A program made the position numbers and the translations under genes. DNA of 64,000 nt from Nitratidesulfovibrio sp. SRB-5 (GTDB lineage: Bacteria > Desulfobacterota > Desulfovibrionia > Desulfovibrionales > Desulfovibrionaceae). The notes under the pieces are model-generated. The model searched no databases, had not been told where the DNA came from, and saw nothing but the letters and a program-made list of their open reading frames with translations. The stretch spans positions 1,116,001-1,180,000 of the forward strand of contig NZ_JAIOTY010000001.1 in the NCBI RefSeq assembly GCF_019931275.1. The letters are read 5' to 3'. The stretch's first letter is position 1. Each line of letters starts with the position of its first letter. Below are positions 50,167-59,020 of the stretch, in pieces.

Positions 50167-51027
50167 GTGTCCGACCTTATCCGCATCAGCATCGTCATTG
50201 CCGCCGACTGCCCCGAAGATCTCGAAACCGTCGACGCCGTCCTGGCCCTTGCCGTGCCCTTCGGCTGGGAAGAGGAAAGCCTGCCCGACGGCTCCGTGCG
50301 CCTGCGCGTGCACACCGACAACCCCGCCTTTTGCGAACAGCTTCTGGCCACCCTGCGCGCCGAACTGCCCCGCGCCGAGGTGACCCGCGATTCCGTGCCC
50401 GATACCGACTGGACCCTGGCCTGGCGCGATTTCTTCACGCCCGTGCCCTGCGGCACCCACTTCATGGTCATCGCCCCATGGATGATCAACACCGTGGACC
50501 TTGAAGGCCGCACCCCCATCGTCATCGAGCCCAAGACCGCCTTCGGCACCGGCCACCATCCTACCACCGCCCTGTGTCTCGGCGCCGTCTCCGAGCTGGC
50601 CGCCTCCGGTCGGCTGCGGCCAGGTCTGCGCTTTCTCGACCTCGGCACCGGCTCCGGCATCCTCGCCATCGGTTGCGCCAAGCTGGGCATGACCGGCGTG
50701 GCCACCGACATCGACATGCTGGCCGTGGAAAACGCCGAGGAAAACCGTGTCATCAATGCCGTGGCCCCCGCCATTGACGTGCGCCTCGGCAGCACCGGCG
50801 TCGCCCAGGGCGAACGCTACGACGTGCTGCTCGCCAACATCCTCGCCCAGCCCCTGAAAGACCTCGCCCCCGACATCCTCGGCCTGCTGGCCCCCGGCGG
50901 GTGCCTCGTGCTCTCCGGCCTGCTCGCCGTACAGGCCGATGGCGTGGAAGCCGCCTACACCAGCCTCGGCATGCCCCCCGCACGCCGCCGCGTGGAAGGC
51001 GAATGGGCCGCCCTGATCTGGGAGTAG
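50167..51027 (+). CDS. prmA: Ribosomal protein L11 methyltransferase
   Basis: 286 residues. A small N-terminal substrate-recognition domain (about 1-90) precedes a class-I methyltransferase domain: KTAFGTGHHPTTALCL, the S-adenosylmethionine loop FLDLGTGSGILAIG, the acidic GVATDIDMLAVENAEEN, and ANILAQPL in place of the usual NILA motif IV. It trimethylates L11. The start is a GTG at 50167 with AAGG upstream. It sits 4 bp behind the permease gene. A family-C module with a family-B core begins 31 bp past the stop. Confidence 0.95.
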   Translation: MSDLIRISIVIAADCPEDLETVDAVLALAVPFGWEEESLPDGSVRLRVHTDNPAFCEQLLATLRAELPRAEVTRDSVPDTDWTLAWRDFFTPVPCGTHFMVIAPWMINTVDLEGRTPIVIEPKTAFGTGHHPTTALCLGAVSELAASGRLRPGLRFLDLGTGSGILAIGCAKLGMTGVATDIDMLAVENAEENRVINAVAPAIDVRLGSTGVAQGERYDVLLANILAQPLKDLAPDILGLLAPGGCLVLSGLLAVQADGVEAAYTSLGMPPARRRVEGEWAALIWE

Positions 51028-51057
51028 GGAAGAAGAGTTACGAAATTACGGAAGTAC

Positions 51058-51182
51058 CGGGGAGGGGACCTTTTGCGGCAGCCGTTAGATGAGCGCGAAG
51101 CGCGAATCTTACGGATGGCGACCGCAGAGCGTAAAAAGGTCTCCCTCCCCGGACCCCTCCCCCCAAAACTTTTCAATTGGGG
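51058..51182 (+). terminator. Family-C gene-end module carrying a family-B core, after prmA
   Basis: An imperfect outer stem (51058-51074 with 51133-51152) encloses a 58-nt family-B core (51075-51132). The core begins GCGGCAGCCGTTAG and has a central GCGC-GAA-GCGC hairpin. The C-tail follows (51151-51182): GGACCCCTCCCC, then CCCAAAACTTTTCAATTGG. Confidence 0.85.
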
Positions 51183-51271
51183 TAGTGAAGGGGAAGGCCG
51201 AGAATTTTTGTACCGCGTTACTCGATGTAGTGACGCGGTATTTTTATTGGAAAAATATTCCCTTAAGGGGT

Positions 51272-51310
51272 GCAGGGGGCCATGCCCCCTGCCCGCCGGA
51301 GGCGTAAAAA
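51272..51310 (+). terminator. Family-D hairpin with CCGCCGGAGGC tail, copy 3
   Basis: GCAGGGGGC (51272-51280) pairs with 51284-51292 around CAT. It is followed by CCGCCGGAGGCGTAAAAA, the same tail as the two hairpins in the 9-11 kb block. An AT-rich patch (TTTTTATTGGAAAAATATTC) precedes it. Confidence 0.7.
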
Positions 51311-51407
51311 AAGACACGACCTGCTGCCGGAGGCATATGCACAGCCCCCGAAACAGAGACGCGCCATCGGTTGCGGGGCATGCGCGATGAGGCTAGGGTG
51401 TCGGCCT

Positions 51408-52079
51408 ATGCGAGGGAAACGGGAACGCCTGCTGCGAGAGATGTACGCGGCCATGCACGCCCGGCTGGGGCCGAGCGGCTGGTGGCCGGGCGAGACGCCG
51501 CTGGAAATCTGCGTGGGCGCGGTGCTGACGCAGAACACCGCGTGGACCAACGTGGAAAAGGCCATCTATCGCCTGCGGGACGCGGGCGCGCTGGCCAGCG
51601 GCCAGACGCTGCTGTCCCTGCCCGAGGCGGAACTGTCAGAGCTGATCCGCCCCGCGGGCTTCTTTCGGCTGAAGGCGGTGCGCCTGCGCAACCTGCTGCG
51701 TTTCCTGGACGATGCCTGCGGCTTCGACTTCGGCGTGCTGGCCGGTAAGGACCTCGACGACCTGCGCCCCCGGCTGCTCAAGGTGTCGGGCGTCGGACCG
51801 GAAACGGCGGATTCCGTGCTGCTGTACGCCGTGGGGCTGCCTACCTTCGTGGTGGATGCCTACACCCGGCGCATCCTGCACCGGCACGGCATGGTGCCGG
51901 ACGACATCCCCTACCACGAACTGCGCGACGTGTTCATGGACGTACTGGAACCGGACGTGCCCCTGTACAACGAATACCACGCCCTCATCGTGCGGGTGGC
52001 CAAGGACTGGTGCCGCGCCCGCGCCCCCCGTTGCGCCGACTGCCCCCTGTGCTCCTTCCTTGACGGCGGGGTGGCCTGA
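51408..52079 (+). CDS. HhH-GPD DNA glycosylase (endonuclease III/MagIII-like)
   Basis: 223 residues. The helix-hairpin-helix is LLKVSGVGPETADSVLLYAV, and the catalytic Asp is in FVVDAYTRRIL. The Lys of bifunctional endonuclease III (GVGRKTA) is replaced by Glu (GVGPETA), so no lyase step is expected. That, and the wording, resemble the 3-methyladenine glycosylase branch (MagIII). Four Cys near the C-terminus (CRARAPRCADCPLC, spacing 6-2-2) suggest an Fe-S cluster with shorter final spacing than the usual 6-2-5. The start MRGKRERLL is chosen with AGGGTG upstream. It runs into the envC-like gene 3 bp later. Confidence 0.88.
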   Translation: MRGKRERLLREMYAAMHARLGPSGWWPGETPLEICVGAVLTQNTAWTNVEKAIYRLRDAGALASGQTLLSLPEAELSELIRPAGFFRLKAVRLRNLLRFLDDACGFDFGVLAGKDLDDLRPRLLKVSGVGPETADSVLLYAVGLPTFVVDAYTRRILHRHGMVPDDIPYHELRDVFMDVLEPDVPLYNEYHALIVRVAKDWCRARAPRCADCPLCSFLDGGVA

Positions 52080-52082
52080 GCC

Positions 52083-53471
52083 ATGCGTCTGATCCGGCTT
52101 CCGTTCCTGCCGTTCCGGGCGGCTGCCGCCGGGAACGGGCAGGGTGCCGGACGGCCTGCCGGCCGAACCTGCGAACGTCCCGGCGTGGCGGCATGCTGCC
52201 TGCTGTGCCTGGCGCTTGCGCTGGCGGTGTGGCTGGCCGTGCGGCCAGATCCGTTGCTGGCGGCCACGTCCGGCTCCATCGGCAAGGCGGGACCGATCAG
52301 GCCTGCTCCGGGTGACACGGATGACGATGACGATGCACCCGCTTCGCCCGGAACGTCGGGCAGGGGAGGGAGGGGCGCCCCGCAACGCCAGGAGGCGCGC
52401 GGCAAGGCGGCGCCGGTGGGCCAGCTGACCACGGAAGAAGACATCCGCAAGGCGCTGGAGGCCCAGCAGGCCCGCCTGCGCGCCAGGCAGGAGAGCATCA
52501 CCAAGCTTTCGGTGCAGGAACGCGCCCTGAACACCGACCTTGCCATGGCCGAAGACCGCATCACCGCGCTGGAGGCCAAGGTGGCCCGGCAGGAACAGGA
52601 ACTGGTCCAACTGGAGGCAGCCGCCACCGACGTGCGCGCCGCGTACGAACGGCTGGCCGCCGAGCGTTCCCGCACGGAAGCGTCGCTCTCCGGGTTGCTG
52701 CAACTGCTGTGGCCGCTGTACGTGCGCCAGAAGGGGGTGGGCGCGCGCGACCTGACCGACTGGCGCATGGCCGAGCGCGACTACGCCTGGACGCAGGAAA
52801 TCTACAAGGTCATCGGCGAGCGGCAGCAGGAACTGCATGCCCAGGAAACCGCCATGGCAGAGGCCCTGACCCGGCGCGAGGCCCTGTCCGAACAGGTGCG
52901 CAAGCAGGTGGAGGCGCTGGGGGCGGACCGTTCGAAGCTGCTGGCCGACAAGCAGCGCTTCCGCCAGTCGCTGTCTTCGGTGCGCCAGCAGCGCGAGGAC
53001 GCAGAGGCGGAACTGGCCGACCTTTTCGAGATGATCCAGACCCTCAATGCCCGGCTGGAACAGGCCCTGTCGCGTGGCGACATAGAGAAGCAGAAGGGCC
53101 GCCTGCCGTGGCCGGCCAAGGGCCGGGTGGTGCGCCGCTACGCGCCGGAGGCCAAGACCCCCGTGCGCGGGCTGGGCATTTCGGTGGGGCAGGGCGAACC
53201 GGTGCGCGCGGTGGCCTATGGCCGCGTGGTGCACAACGACACCATGCGCGGCTTCGGTCGCGTGGTCATTCTGATGCACGGGCAGGCGTACTATACGCTG
53301 TATGCCTTCCTGGCCGACAGCCCGTTGCGGCTGGGGCAGGAGGTGGGCGGCGGCCAGCAGGTAGGCACCGCCGGGTTCTACCCGGACGCCAATGGCCCCG
53401 GAGTCTATTTCGAATTGCGTTTTCACCAAAAAGCCATTAACCCTGATGCGTGGCTTCTCTCAGCAAATTAG
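52083..53471 (+). CDS. EnvC-like coiled-coil protein with degenerate M23 domain
   Basis: 462 residues. An N-terminal hydrophobic segment (about 37-60) serves as signal or anchor, an acidic linker (DTDDDDDAP) follows, then a long coiled coil (about 120-335). The LytM/M23 domain (about 345-462) contains GLGISVGQGEPVRAVAYGRV and HGQAYYTLYAFLADS, and it ends GVYFELRFHQKAINPDAWL. The zinc ligands of active M23 enzymes (first His-x3-Asp and the HxH of HLHFE) are absent, as in EnvC, which activates cell-wall amidases at division rather than cutting itself. It precedes ctpA, a common order. The start overlaps no gene and the ribosome-binding site is weak. Confidence 0.9.
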   Translation: MRLIRLPFLPFRAAAAGNGQGAGRPAGRTCERPGVAACCLLCLALALAVWLAVRPDPLLAATSGSIGKAGPIRPAPGDTDDDDDAPASPGTSGRGGRGAPQRQEARGKAAPVGQLTTEEDIRKALEAQQARLRARQESITKLSVQERALNTDLAMAEDRITALEAKVARQEQELVQLEAAATDVRAAYERLAAERSRTEASLSGLLQLLWPLYVRQKGVGARDLTDWRMAERDYAWTQEIYKVIGERQQELHAQETAMAEALTRREALSEQVRKQVEALGADRSKLLADKQRFRQSLSSVRQQREDAEAELADLFEMIQTLNARLEQALSRGDIEKQKGRLPWPAKGRVVRRYAPEAKTPVRGLGISVGQGEPVRAVAYGRVVHNDTMRGFGRVVILMHGQAYYTLYAFLADSPLRLGQEVGGGQQVGTAGFYPDANGPGVYFELRFHQKAINPDAWLLSAN

Positions 53472-53500
53472 CCTCTTTTCGGGCTTTCGGAGGTTTCATT

Positions 53501-54802
53501 ATGCGTGTGACGCTGTGGACGGCCACGCTGCTCATTCTTGGCGTGCTCGCCATTTCCGGCGGGGCGGCGCTGGTGCCCGGCACCGTCGGTGCAGCCAGTG
53601 AGGAAGGCAAATACGACTCGCTGAAGCGCTTCAGCCAGGTGCTCGACCTGGTGGAGCGCTATTACGTGCGCGACGTGCCCCGCAAGGACCTGATCAACGG
53701 GGCCGTCAAGGGCATGCTGCAAGGGCTGGACCCCCATTCGACGTTCCTGTCGGTGGAGGAATTCAAGGAGATGCAGGAAAGCACCTCCGGCGAATTCTTC
53801 GGCATCGGCATCGAAATTTCCAGCGAGAACGGTCAGCTCATCGTGGTGGCCCCCATCGAGGACACCCCCGCCCACAAGGCGGGTCTGAAGAGCGGCGACA
53901 TCATTCTTGCCGTGGACGGCGTGCCCACCCAGGACATGACCACCCAGGAAGCGGTCACCCGCATCCGTGGCGCCAAGGGCACCGAAGTGGAGCTGTCCAT
54001 CCTGCACCGCGACGCCAAGGCCCCCGAAGTGGTGCGCCTGGTGCGCGACGCCATTCCGCTCATCAGCGTCAAGTCCAAGATGCTCGAGGACGGCTACCAC
54101 TGGGTTCGCCTGACCCGCTTCAGCGAACGCACCACCGGTGAGCTGGTGGACGCGTTGAAGGAAGCCAACAAGAAGGGCATGAAGGGCATCATCCTCGACC
54201 TGCGCAACAACCCCGGCGGGTTGCTGGACCAGGCCGTGAGCGTGTCCGACACCTTCCTGAAGGACGGGGTGATCGTGTCCATCCGTGGCCGCATGGAAGA
54301 CGCCAGCCGGGAATACCGCGCCAAGGCCCAGCCCGGCGACGTGACCGTGCCCATGGTGGTGCTGGTCAACGCCGGTTCCGCCTCGGCCTCGGAAATCGTG
54401 GCCGGTGCCCTGCGCGACCACAACCGCGCGCTCATCCTGGGTGAACGCACCTTCGGCAAGGGGTCGGTGCAGAACGTCATTCCGCTGTCCGACGGGGCTG
54501 GCCTGAAGCTGACCGTGGCCCTGTACTACACGCCCAATGGCCGCTCCATCCAGGCGGAAGGCGTGGAGCCCGACTTCGAGGTGCCCTTCGAACTGCCGCG
54601 CGAGGAAGAAAAGGCCCACCGCCTGAACATGGTGCGCGAAAAGGATCTGAACCGCCACATCGAGAACGGTTCTTCCGGCAAGGATGCGCGTCCTTCGGCC
54701 AAGGCCGCGGACGACGTGAAGCAGGCCCTGGAAAAGGACAACCAGCTGCGCATGGCGTTGCAGTTCGTGAAGCGCCTGCCCCGCCTCAAGGATATCCAGT
54801 AG
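53501..54802 (+). CDS. ctpA: C-terminal processing protease (S41)
   Basis: A 433-residue exported serine protease. The signal segment is at residues 3-25 and a PDZ domain lies at about 100-180 (FFGIGIEISSENGQLIVVAP, AGLKSGDIILAVDG). In the S41 catalytic core, Ser295 (AGSASASEIVAGAL) and Lys320 (RTFGKGSVQ) form the dyad at the family's 25-residue spacing. CGGAGG lies 8 bases before the ATG, 30 bp after the envC-like stop. Family role: trimming or degrading periplasmic proteins, often cell-wall hydrolases, which agrees with its position between the envC-like gene and a polysaccharide-deacetylase gene. Confidence 0.96.
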   Translation: MRVTLWTATLLILGVLAISGGAALVPGTVGAASEEGKYDSLKRFSQVLDLVERYYVRDVPRKDLINGAVKGMLQGLDPHSTFLSVEEFKEMQESTSGEFFGIGIEISSENGQLIVVAPIEDTPAHKAGLKSGDIILAVDGVPTQDMTTQEAVTRIRGAKGTEVELSILHRDAKAPEVVRLVRDAIPLISVKSKMLEDGYHWVRLTRFSERTTGELVDALKEANKKGMKGIILDLRNNPGGLLDQAVSVSDTFLKDGVIVSIRGRMEDASREYRAKAQPGDVTVPMVVLVNAGSASASEIVAGALRDHNRALILGERTFGKGSVQNVIPLSDGAGLKLTVALYYTPNGRSIQAEGVEPDFEVPFELPREEEKAHRLNMVREKDLNRHIENGSSGKDARPSAKAADDVKQALEKDNQLRMALQFVKRLPRLKDIQ

Positions 54803-54862
54803 GCGCGCCGCCGCGCAGGCGGTGGGCTGCCGATGCCGTTGTAACGCTACACGATGAAAAAC

Positions 54863-54888
54863 CAGGGGCGCGGGAGACCGCGCCCCTG
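54863..54888. terminator. Hairpin after ctpA
   Basis: CAGGGGCGCGG (54863-54873) pairs perfectly with 54878-54888 around GAGA. On the minus strand a T-rich run (TTTTTCATCG) follows, on the plus strand none, so for ctpA it may act by structure alone. Confidence 0.6.
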
Positions 54889-54946
54889 TCATGTCAGGGC
54901 ATGTCGGGACATGTCGGGCAGTGGCGGGTCATGCCGGGTCATATCG
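54889..54946 (+). repeat. Short tandem repeat, CATGTCGGG-like units
   Basis: Five to six degenerate units of about 10 bp (CATGTCAGGG, CATGTCGGGA, CATGTCGGGC, then CATGCCGGGT and CATATCG) occupy the spacer between ctpA and the deacetylase gene. It looks like a slippage tract. Confidence 0.7.
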
Positions 54947-55023
54947 ATCAAGGCAGGGCATGCCGCAGGCCGGGCGGCGCCACGGGTGGCGCGGCATGAC
55001 CCGGGCATGGAGCAGGAGAGTGC

Positions 55024-56652
55024 ATGGCAGGGGAGAAAACCCCCGGAAAGAAGCCCCCCCGCAAGGATGACGCCAAGGGGGGCACGGGACGCAAGCCCGC
55101 CCAATCGGGCCAGTCGGATAAATCAGGCAAGTCGGGCAAATCGGGCAAGCCGTCGGGAACATCCGGATCGCGGCGTTCCGGCGGCAAGCGCGGCAAGCCC
55201 ACCCTGACGCCGCTGGTGGCGCGGGCCGTGCTGGCCATTTGCGTGGCCGCCACGCTGCTGGTGATGCTGTTGTTCGTGTTCGGTTCGCCGGTGAAGCAAT
55301 TCACGGACAGCGGCGCGCGCAAGCCCGCCGTGGCCGAAAAGAGCGACAGGAAACCGCAAGCCCCGCAGCCGGGGCAGAAGCCGCAGAAGGGCGAGCCGAA
55401 GCGCGGGGAGCAGGCCGAACTGCCCCAGCTTCCCCAGTTTCCCCAACTGCCCCAAACCCCGGTGGGTGATGCGCCCAGGGGAGAGGCCGCAACCGACCAG
55501 GCAAAGGGCGATGCCGATGCCGATGCGTCGCAGCCTGCCCAGCCCGAACGCGCGGCCAACGGCAAGCCCGCTCCCGCTGACACGGGCGGGGCGGACGGCG
55601 AGGTGCGCCAGCCGGTGACCCCCGGCAACCTGCCGTACGAAGAGACCCTGGACGCCCCCGTGGAGGCGGGCGTGAAGCAGGTGGACTACGCCCTGGTCCA
55701 GACCGTGACCCGCCTGGGCCTTGGCCGCGACCGGCTGCGCCTGGCGTCCATCGAAAACCGCCAGGCCAAGGGCCAGACCTTCCACTTCCAGCGCATGGAA
55801 ATGCGGCTGGACGGCGCGCCCGACCGCTTCGTGCAGACCCTGAAGGAAACGCTGGCCGCCTGGTCCGATACCGCCAACGTCGAGCAGCGGGCCGACGACC
55901 TGCTCATCGTCACCGTGGACGGCCTGCCCACCCACGAGATTTCGCTGCTGCTCTACGAGGGGGCGCCGCCCCCCGTGGCCGTGGCCCCGGGCGGGGCGCG
56001 GCTGGCCATCGTCATCGACGACATTGGCGAAAGCATGTCCGCCGCGCGCGACCTTGCCGCGCTGGACTACCCGGTGACCTTCTCCGTCTGGCCGCGCAGC
56101 ACGCACGCCCGCGAGGCAGCGGAGCTTGCCCACAAGGCCCGGCGCGAGGTGATGATCCACCTGCCCATGGAGCCCGTGCGCTACCCGCAGGTAAAGCCCG
56201 GCCCCGGCGCCATCCTGTCCGGCCAGCAGCCGCAGGAAATGGCCGCGCTGGTGCGCGATGCCGTGCGCCGCGTGCCCTACGCCGTGGGGCTGAACAACCA
56301 CATGGGCTCGCGCGCCACCCAGAATGCGGCGGCCATGCGCACCGTGTGCGAAGCCCTTGACGGCACCGGCATGTTCGTGCTCGACAGCATGACGCATCCC
56401 GCATCGAAACTGTACTTCGAGGCGAAGCGCGCGGGACTGCCCGCCTACAAGCGGAACGTGTTCCTCGACGTCATCGCCGACAAGCGCAACATAATGTTCC
56501 AGTTGGACAAGGCGGCCCGCATCGCGCAGGCCGAGGGGCAGGCCATCGCCATCGGCCACCCCCTGCCGGAAACCGTGGCCGCCCTGAAGGAGTGGGCGCG
56601 GACGCGGGATCGCACGGTTACCATCGTAACCGTCCGGCAACTCGTCCATTGA
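55024..56652 (+). CDS. Divergent polysaccharide deacetylase (YibQ-like), membrane-anchored
   Basis: 542 residues. A basic Lys/Ser/Gly-rich N-terminus with KSGKSGKSGKPSG repeats precedes one membrane helix (about 66-87). A 110-residue Pro/Gln/Glu linker (PQLPQFPQLPQ) follows. The NodB-like domain lies at about 320-540, with LAIVIDDIGESMSAARDL carrying the paired Asp residues, MIHLPMEP, NNHMGSRATQ, DSMTHPASKLYFEAKRAGLP and GHPLPET. AGGAG precedes the ATG. The family is common in proteobacteria downstream of envC and ctpA, as here. Enzymatic activity is not proven for it, though the Asp-Asp/His motif is retained. Confidence 0.92.
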   Translation: MAGEKTPGKKPPRKDDAKGGTGRKPAQSGQSDKSGKSGKSGKPSGTSGSRRSGGKRGKPTLTPLVARAVLAICVAATLLVMLLFVFGSPVKQFTDSGARKPAVAEKSDRKPQAPQPGQKPQKGEPKRGEQAELPQLPQFPQLPQTPVGDAPRGEAATDQAKGDADADASQPAQPERAANGKPAPADTGGADGEVRQPVTPGNLPYEETLDAPVEAGVKQVDYALVQTVTRLGLGRDRLRLASIENRQAKGQTFHFQRMEMRLDGAPDRFVQTLKETLAAWSDTANVEQRADDLLIVTVDGLPTHEISLLLYEGAPPPVAVAPGGARLAIVIDDIGESMSAARDLAALDYPVTFSVWPRSTHAREAAELAHKARREVMIHLPMEPVRYPQVKPGPGAILSGQQPQEMAALVRDAVRRVPYAVGLNNHMGSRATQNAAAMRTVCEALDGTGMFVLDSMTHPASKLYFEAKRAGLPAYKRNVFLDVIADKRNIMFQLDKAARIAQAEGQAIAIGHPLPETVAALKEWARTRDRTVTIVTVRQLVH

Positions 56653-56653
56653 T

Positions 56654-56780
56654 CACGCTGCGTTCTTTCGCCCTCCGGCGGCGTCGGACGTCGCCTTTTA
56701 CTCCGGTCACGTACGTCTTGGTACGCTCCCTTCGTAAAAGGCTTGTCCTCCTTGCCGGAGAACGAAATCTCCGCAGCGTG
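56654..56780 (+). terminator. Family-A gene-end hairpin, copy 5, with extended outer stems
   Basis: Nested stems are CACGCTGCG (56654-56662 with 56772-56780), CTCCGGC (56673-56679 with 56754-56760) and GCCTTTTAC (56693-56701 with 56734-56742). They enclose a 32-nt apex (56702-56733): TCCGGTCA-CGTAC-GTCTTG-GTACG-CTCCCTTC. The 6-nt loop differs from the other copies but the inner CGTAC/GTACG stem is retained. It begins 2 bp past the deacetylase stop. Confidence 0.82.
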
Positions 56781-56937
56781 GCGCGTGCGTGTAGTGCAGG
56801 CTGAAACCGCAAGTGAGTGAGGCGTTTTCAGCCCGGCCTGCCGCACCTGATGGCATGTCCCCTGTACGGGCGCGGGTGAACCGTTCCGTTGCCGCCCGCG
56901 CCGCAACCGCAACCCTTGCAGTATCCGGAGGAAATGA

Positions 56938-57357
<420 letters not shown>

Positions 57358-57361
57358 CGCA

Positions 57362-58171
57362 ATGGGCACCGTTCTCGGCTGCATCGGCTGCGGCAACATG
57401 GGGGCCGCCATCCTGCGCGGTCTTTCGGGCCGCCAGGGGCTTTCCCTGCTGGGGTACAATCCCACGCCCGCCAAGGTGCTTGCGCTGGCCGACGCCGGCG
57501 TGCGCGCCATGCCCGACGCCGCCGCGCTGGCCGCACAGGCCGACGTGGTGCTGCTGGGGGTGAAGCCGTATCTGGTGCCCGACGTGCTGCGCGCCATCGC
57601 GCCGTCGCTCACGCCGGGCAAGGTGGTGGTGTCCATCGCCTCCGGCGTGTCCATCGCGGCCATGAAGGCCGCCATTGCGGAAGCGGGCGGTCCCGAATGC
57701 CCGGTGGTGCGCGTCATGCCCAACACCCCCGCCATGGTGGGCAAGGGCGTGTACGCGCTGTGCTTCGAAGACCCGGCACTGGATGCGCCCCGGCGCGATC
57801 TGGTGCGGGGCCTGTTCGAATCCATCGGCACGGTCATCGTGCTGCCGGAAGCCCGGTTCACCGCCTTCACGGCGGTGGTGGGCTGCGGCCCGGCCTACGT
57901 CTTCTACTTCATGGAGGCGGTGACCGAGGTGGCCGTGACGCTGGGCTTCACCCGGCAGGACGCCACGGAACTGGTCAAGGGCCTGTTCTCCGGCTCGGTG
58001 GCCCTGGCGGAGCAGTCCGGCACGCACCTTTCGGTGCTGCGCGAACAGGTCTGCTCCCCCGCGGGCAACACCATCGCCGCCATGAACCAGCTGGACCGCG
58101 AGGCCGTGCGGGGCCGCATCATGGATGCGGTGCTGGCGGCCTACAGGCGCGGGCTGGAAATGGAGAAGTAG
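57362..58171 (+). CDS. proC: Pyrroline-5-carboxylate reductase
   Basis: A 269-residue enzyme of normal length, making proline from pyrroline-5-carboxylate with NAD(P)H. The Rossmann glycine motif is LGCIGCGNMGAAILRGL. Family motifs VRVMPNTPAMVGKGVYAL and VGCGPAYVFYFMEAVTEV follow, then the C-terminal EQVCSPAGNTIAAMNQLD. It starts 4 bp after ndk and ends with the terminator at 58245-58274. Confidence 0.97.
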   Translation: MGTVLGCIGCGNMGAAILRGLSGRQGLSLLGYNPTPAKVLALADAGVRAMPDAAALAAQADVVLLGVKPYLVPDVLRAIAPSLTPGKVVVSIASGVSIAAMKAAIAEAGGPECPVVRVMPNTPAMVGKGVYALCFEDPALDAPRRDLVRGLFESIGTVIVLPEARFTAFTAVVGCGPAYVFYFMEAVTEVAVTLGFTRQDATELVKGLFSGSVALAEQSGTHLSVLREQVCSPAGNTIAAMNQLDREAVRGRIMDAVLAAYRRGLEMEK

Positions 58172-58244
58172 CGGGGCATTCCGCCCTTCCCCGGATTCCC
58201 GGCTTTCCCCGGCCTTGTGCCGCGGAGGGACCATGGAACGCACG

Positions 58245-58274
58245 ATCCCCCGTCGCGGCAACGCGGCGGGGGAT
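58245..58274 (+). terminator. Intrinsic terminator after proC
   Basis: ATCCCCCGTCGCG (58245-58257) pairs with CGCGGCGGGGGAT (58262-58274), with one G-T contact, followed by TTTCTGCGTTTGG. It is the most classical rho-independent terminator in the window. Confidence 0.8.
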
Positions 58275-58387
58275 TTCTGCGTTTGGAGAATGCGTAGTGG
58301 CGGGGTGCCAGCGCGTGGGGTGGCTCGCACCTTGGGGAGACAGGCGGCAAGGGCCAACCCGAACTGAGCGGACAGGCCCGACGTGGT

Positions 58388-58783
58388 TCATTCGTCGCCG
58401 TTGCCGTCGGGCACGCTCCAGCGGCGCAGCCACGCAGCCAGCGCAGCTTGCGGCACGTCGCCCCGGCCCAGTCGTTCGAATACCAGAATCCTGTCGCGGG
58501 GCGGGGCGTGGCAGACCTTGCCGTGCAGGCGCAGGAACAGCATGGCGGTGACATAGGCTGTACGCTTGTTGCCGTCCACGAAAGGGTGGTTGCGCGCAAG
58601 GCCGAAGGCATAGGCGGCGGCAAGCCCGAAGATGTCTGGCGCGTCATAGTTGGCCAGTTGTTTCGGACGCGACAGGGCGCTTTCCAGAAGCCCCGTGTCG
58701 CGCACGCCGGTGGCACCGCCGTGTTCGTCTATCTGCCGGTCGTGGATGGCCAGAACCACGTCGGCGGGTATCCACCGGATCAT
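58388..58783 (-). CDS. doc: Doc-type toxin (Fic superfamily)
   Basis: A 131-residue protein. The Fic/Doc catalytic loop is HPFVDGNKRTA (His66 to Arg74); the Lys in place of the Fic glycine is typical of Doc, which phosphorylates elongation factor EF-Tu instead of AMPylating targets. IHDRQIDEHGGATGVRDTGLLESAL is the conserved N-terminal region, of which only parts vary within the family. Its ATG lies in the stop of the upstream antitoxin gene (4-nt overlap), the usual antitoxin-toxin coupling. The final residues (VPDGNGDE) are short and polar. It is probably a chromosomal toxin-antitoxin module. Confidence 0.93.
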   Translation of the reverse strand: MIRWIPADVVLAIHDRQIDEHGGATGVRDTGLLESALSRPKQLANYDAPDIFGLAAAYAFGLARNHPFVDGNKRTAYVTAMLFLRLHGKVCHAPPRDRILVFERLGRGDVPQAALAAWLRRWSVPDGNGDE

Positions 58784-59010
58784 CGTTTGGCCAGTTCGCG
58801 CAGGATGTTCCGGTCTTCGCGCATGATGTCGTCGGCAAGGCCGATCTGTTCGGCGAATTCTTCGTTGACCGGGGTAAGCCGGAACCCGCCGTCCGGAGCT
58901 TCCGTGAGGTAGATGGTGTCACCTTCGCGTACGTTCATGCGTGCCACGGCTTCCTTCGGCAGGACCATGCCCAGCGAATTCCCCACCTTGCGTACCTTGA
59001 CGGTTTGCAT
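58780..59010 (-). CDS. AbrB/MazE-type antitoxin
   Basis: A 76-residue protein. The swapped-hairpin SpoVT-AbrB DNA-binding domain occupies residues 1-45 (TVKVRKVGNSLGMVLPKEAV, then VREGDTIYLTEAPDGG). A helical acidic tail (NEEFAEQIGLADDIMRED) follows and would wrap the toxin. GGAGGTG precedes the ATG. Antitoxins of this fold normally pair with MazF; here the partner is a Doc toxin, a less usual but known combination. An imperfect palindrome at 59021-59040, just upstream, is the likely autoregulatory operator. Confidence 0.92.
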   Translation of the reverse strand: MQTVKVRKVGNSLGMVLPKEAVARMNVREGDTIYLTEAPDGGFRLTPVNEEFAEQIGLADDIMREDRNILRELAKR

Positions 59011-59020
59011 ATGCACCTCC

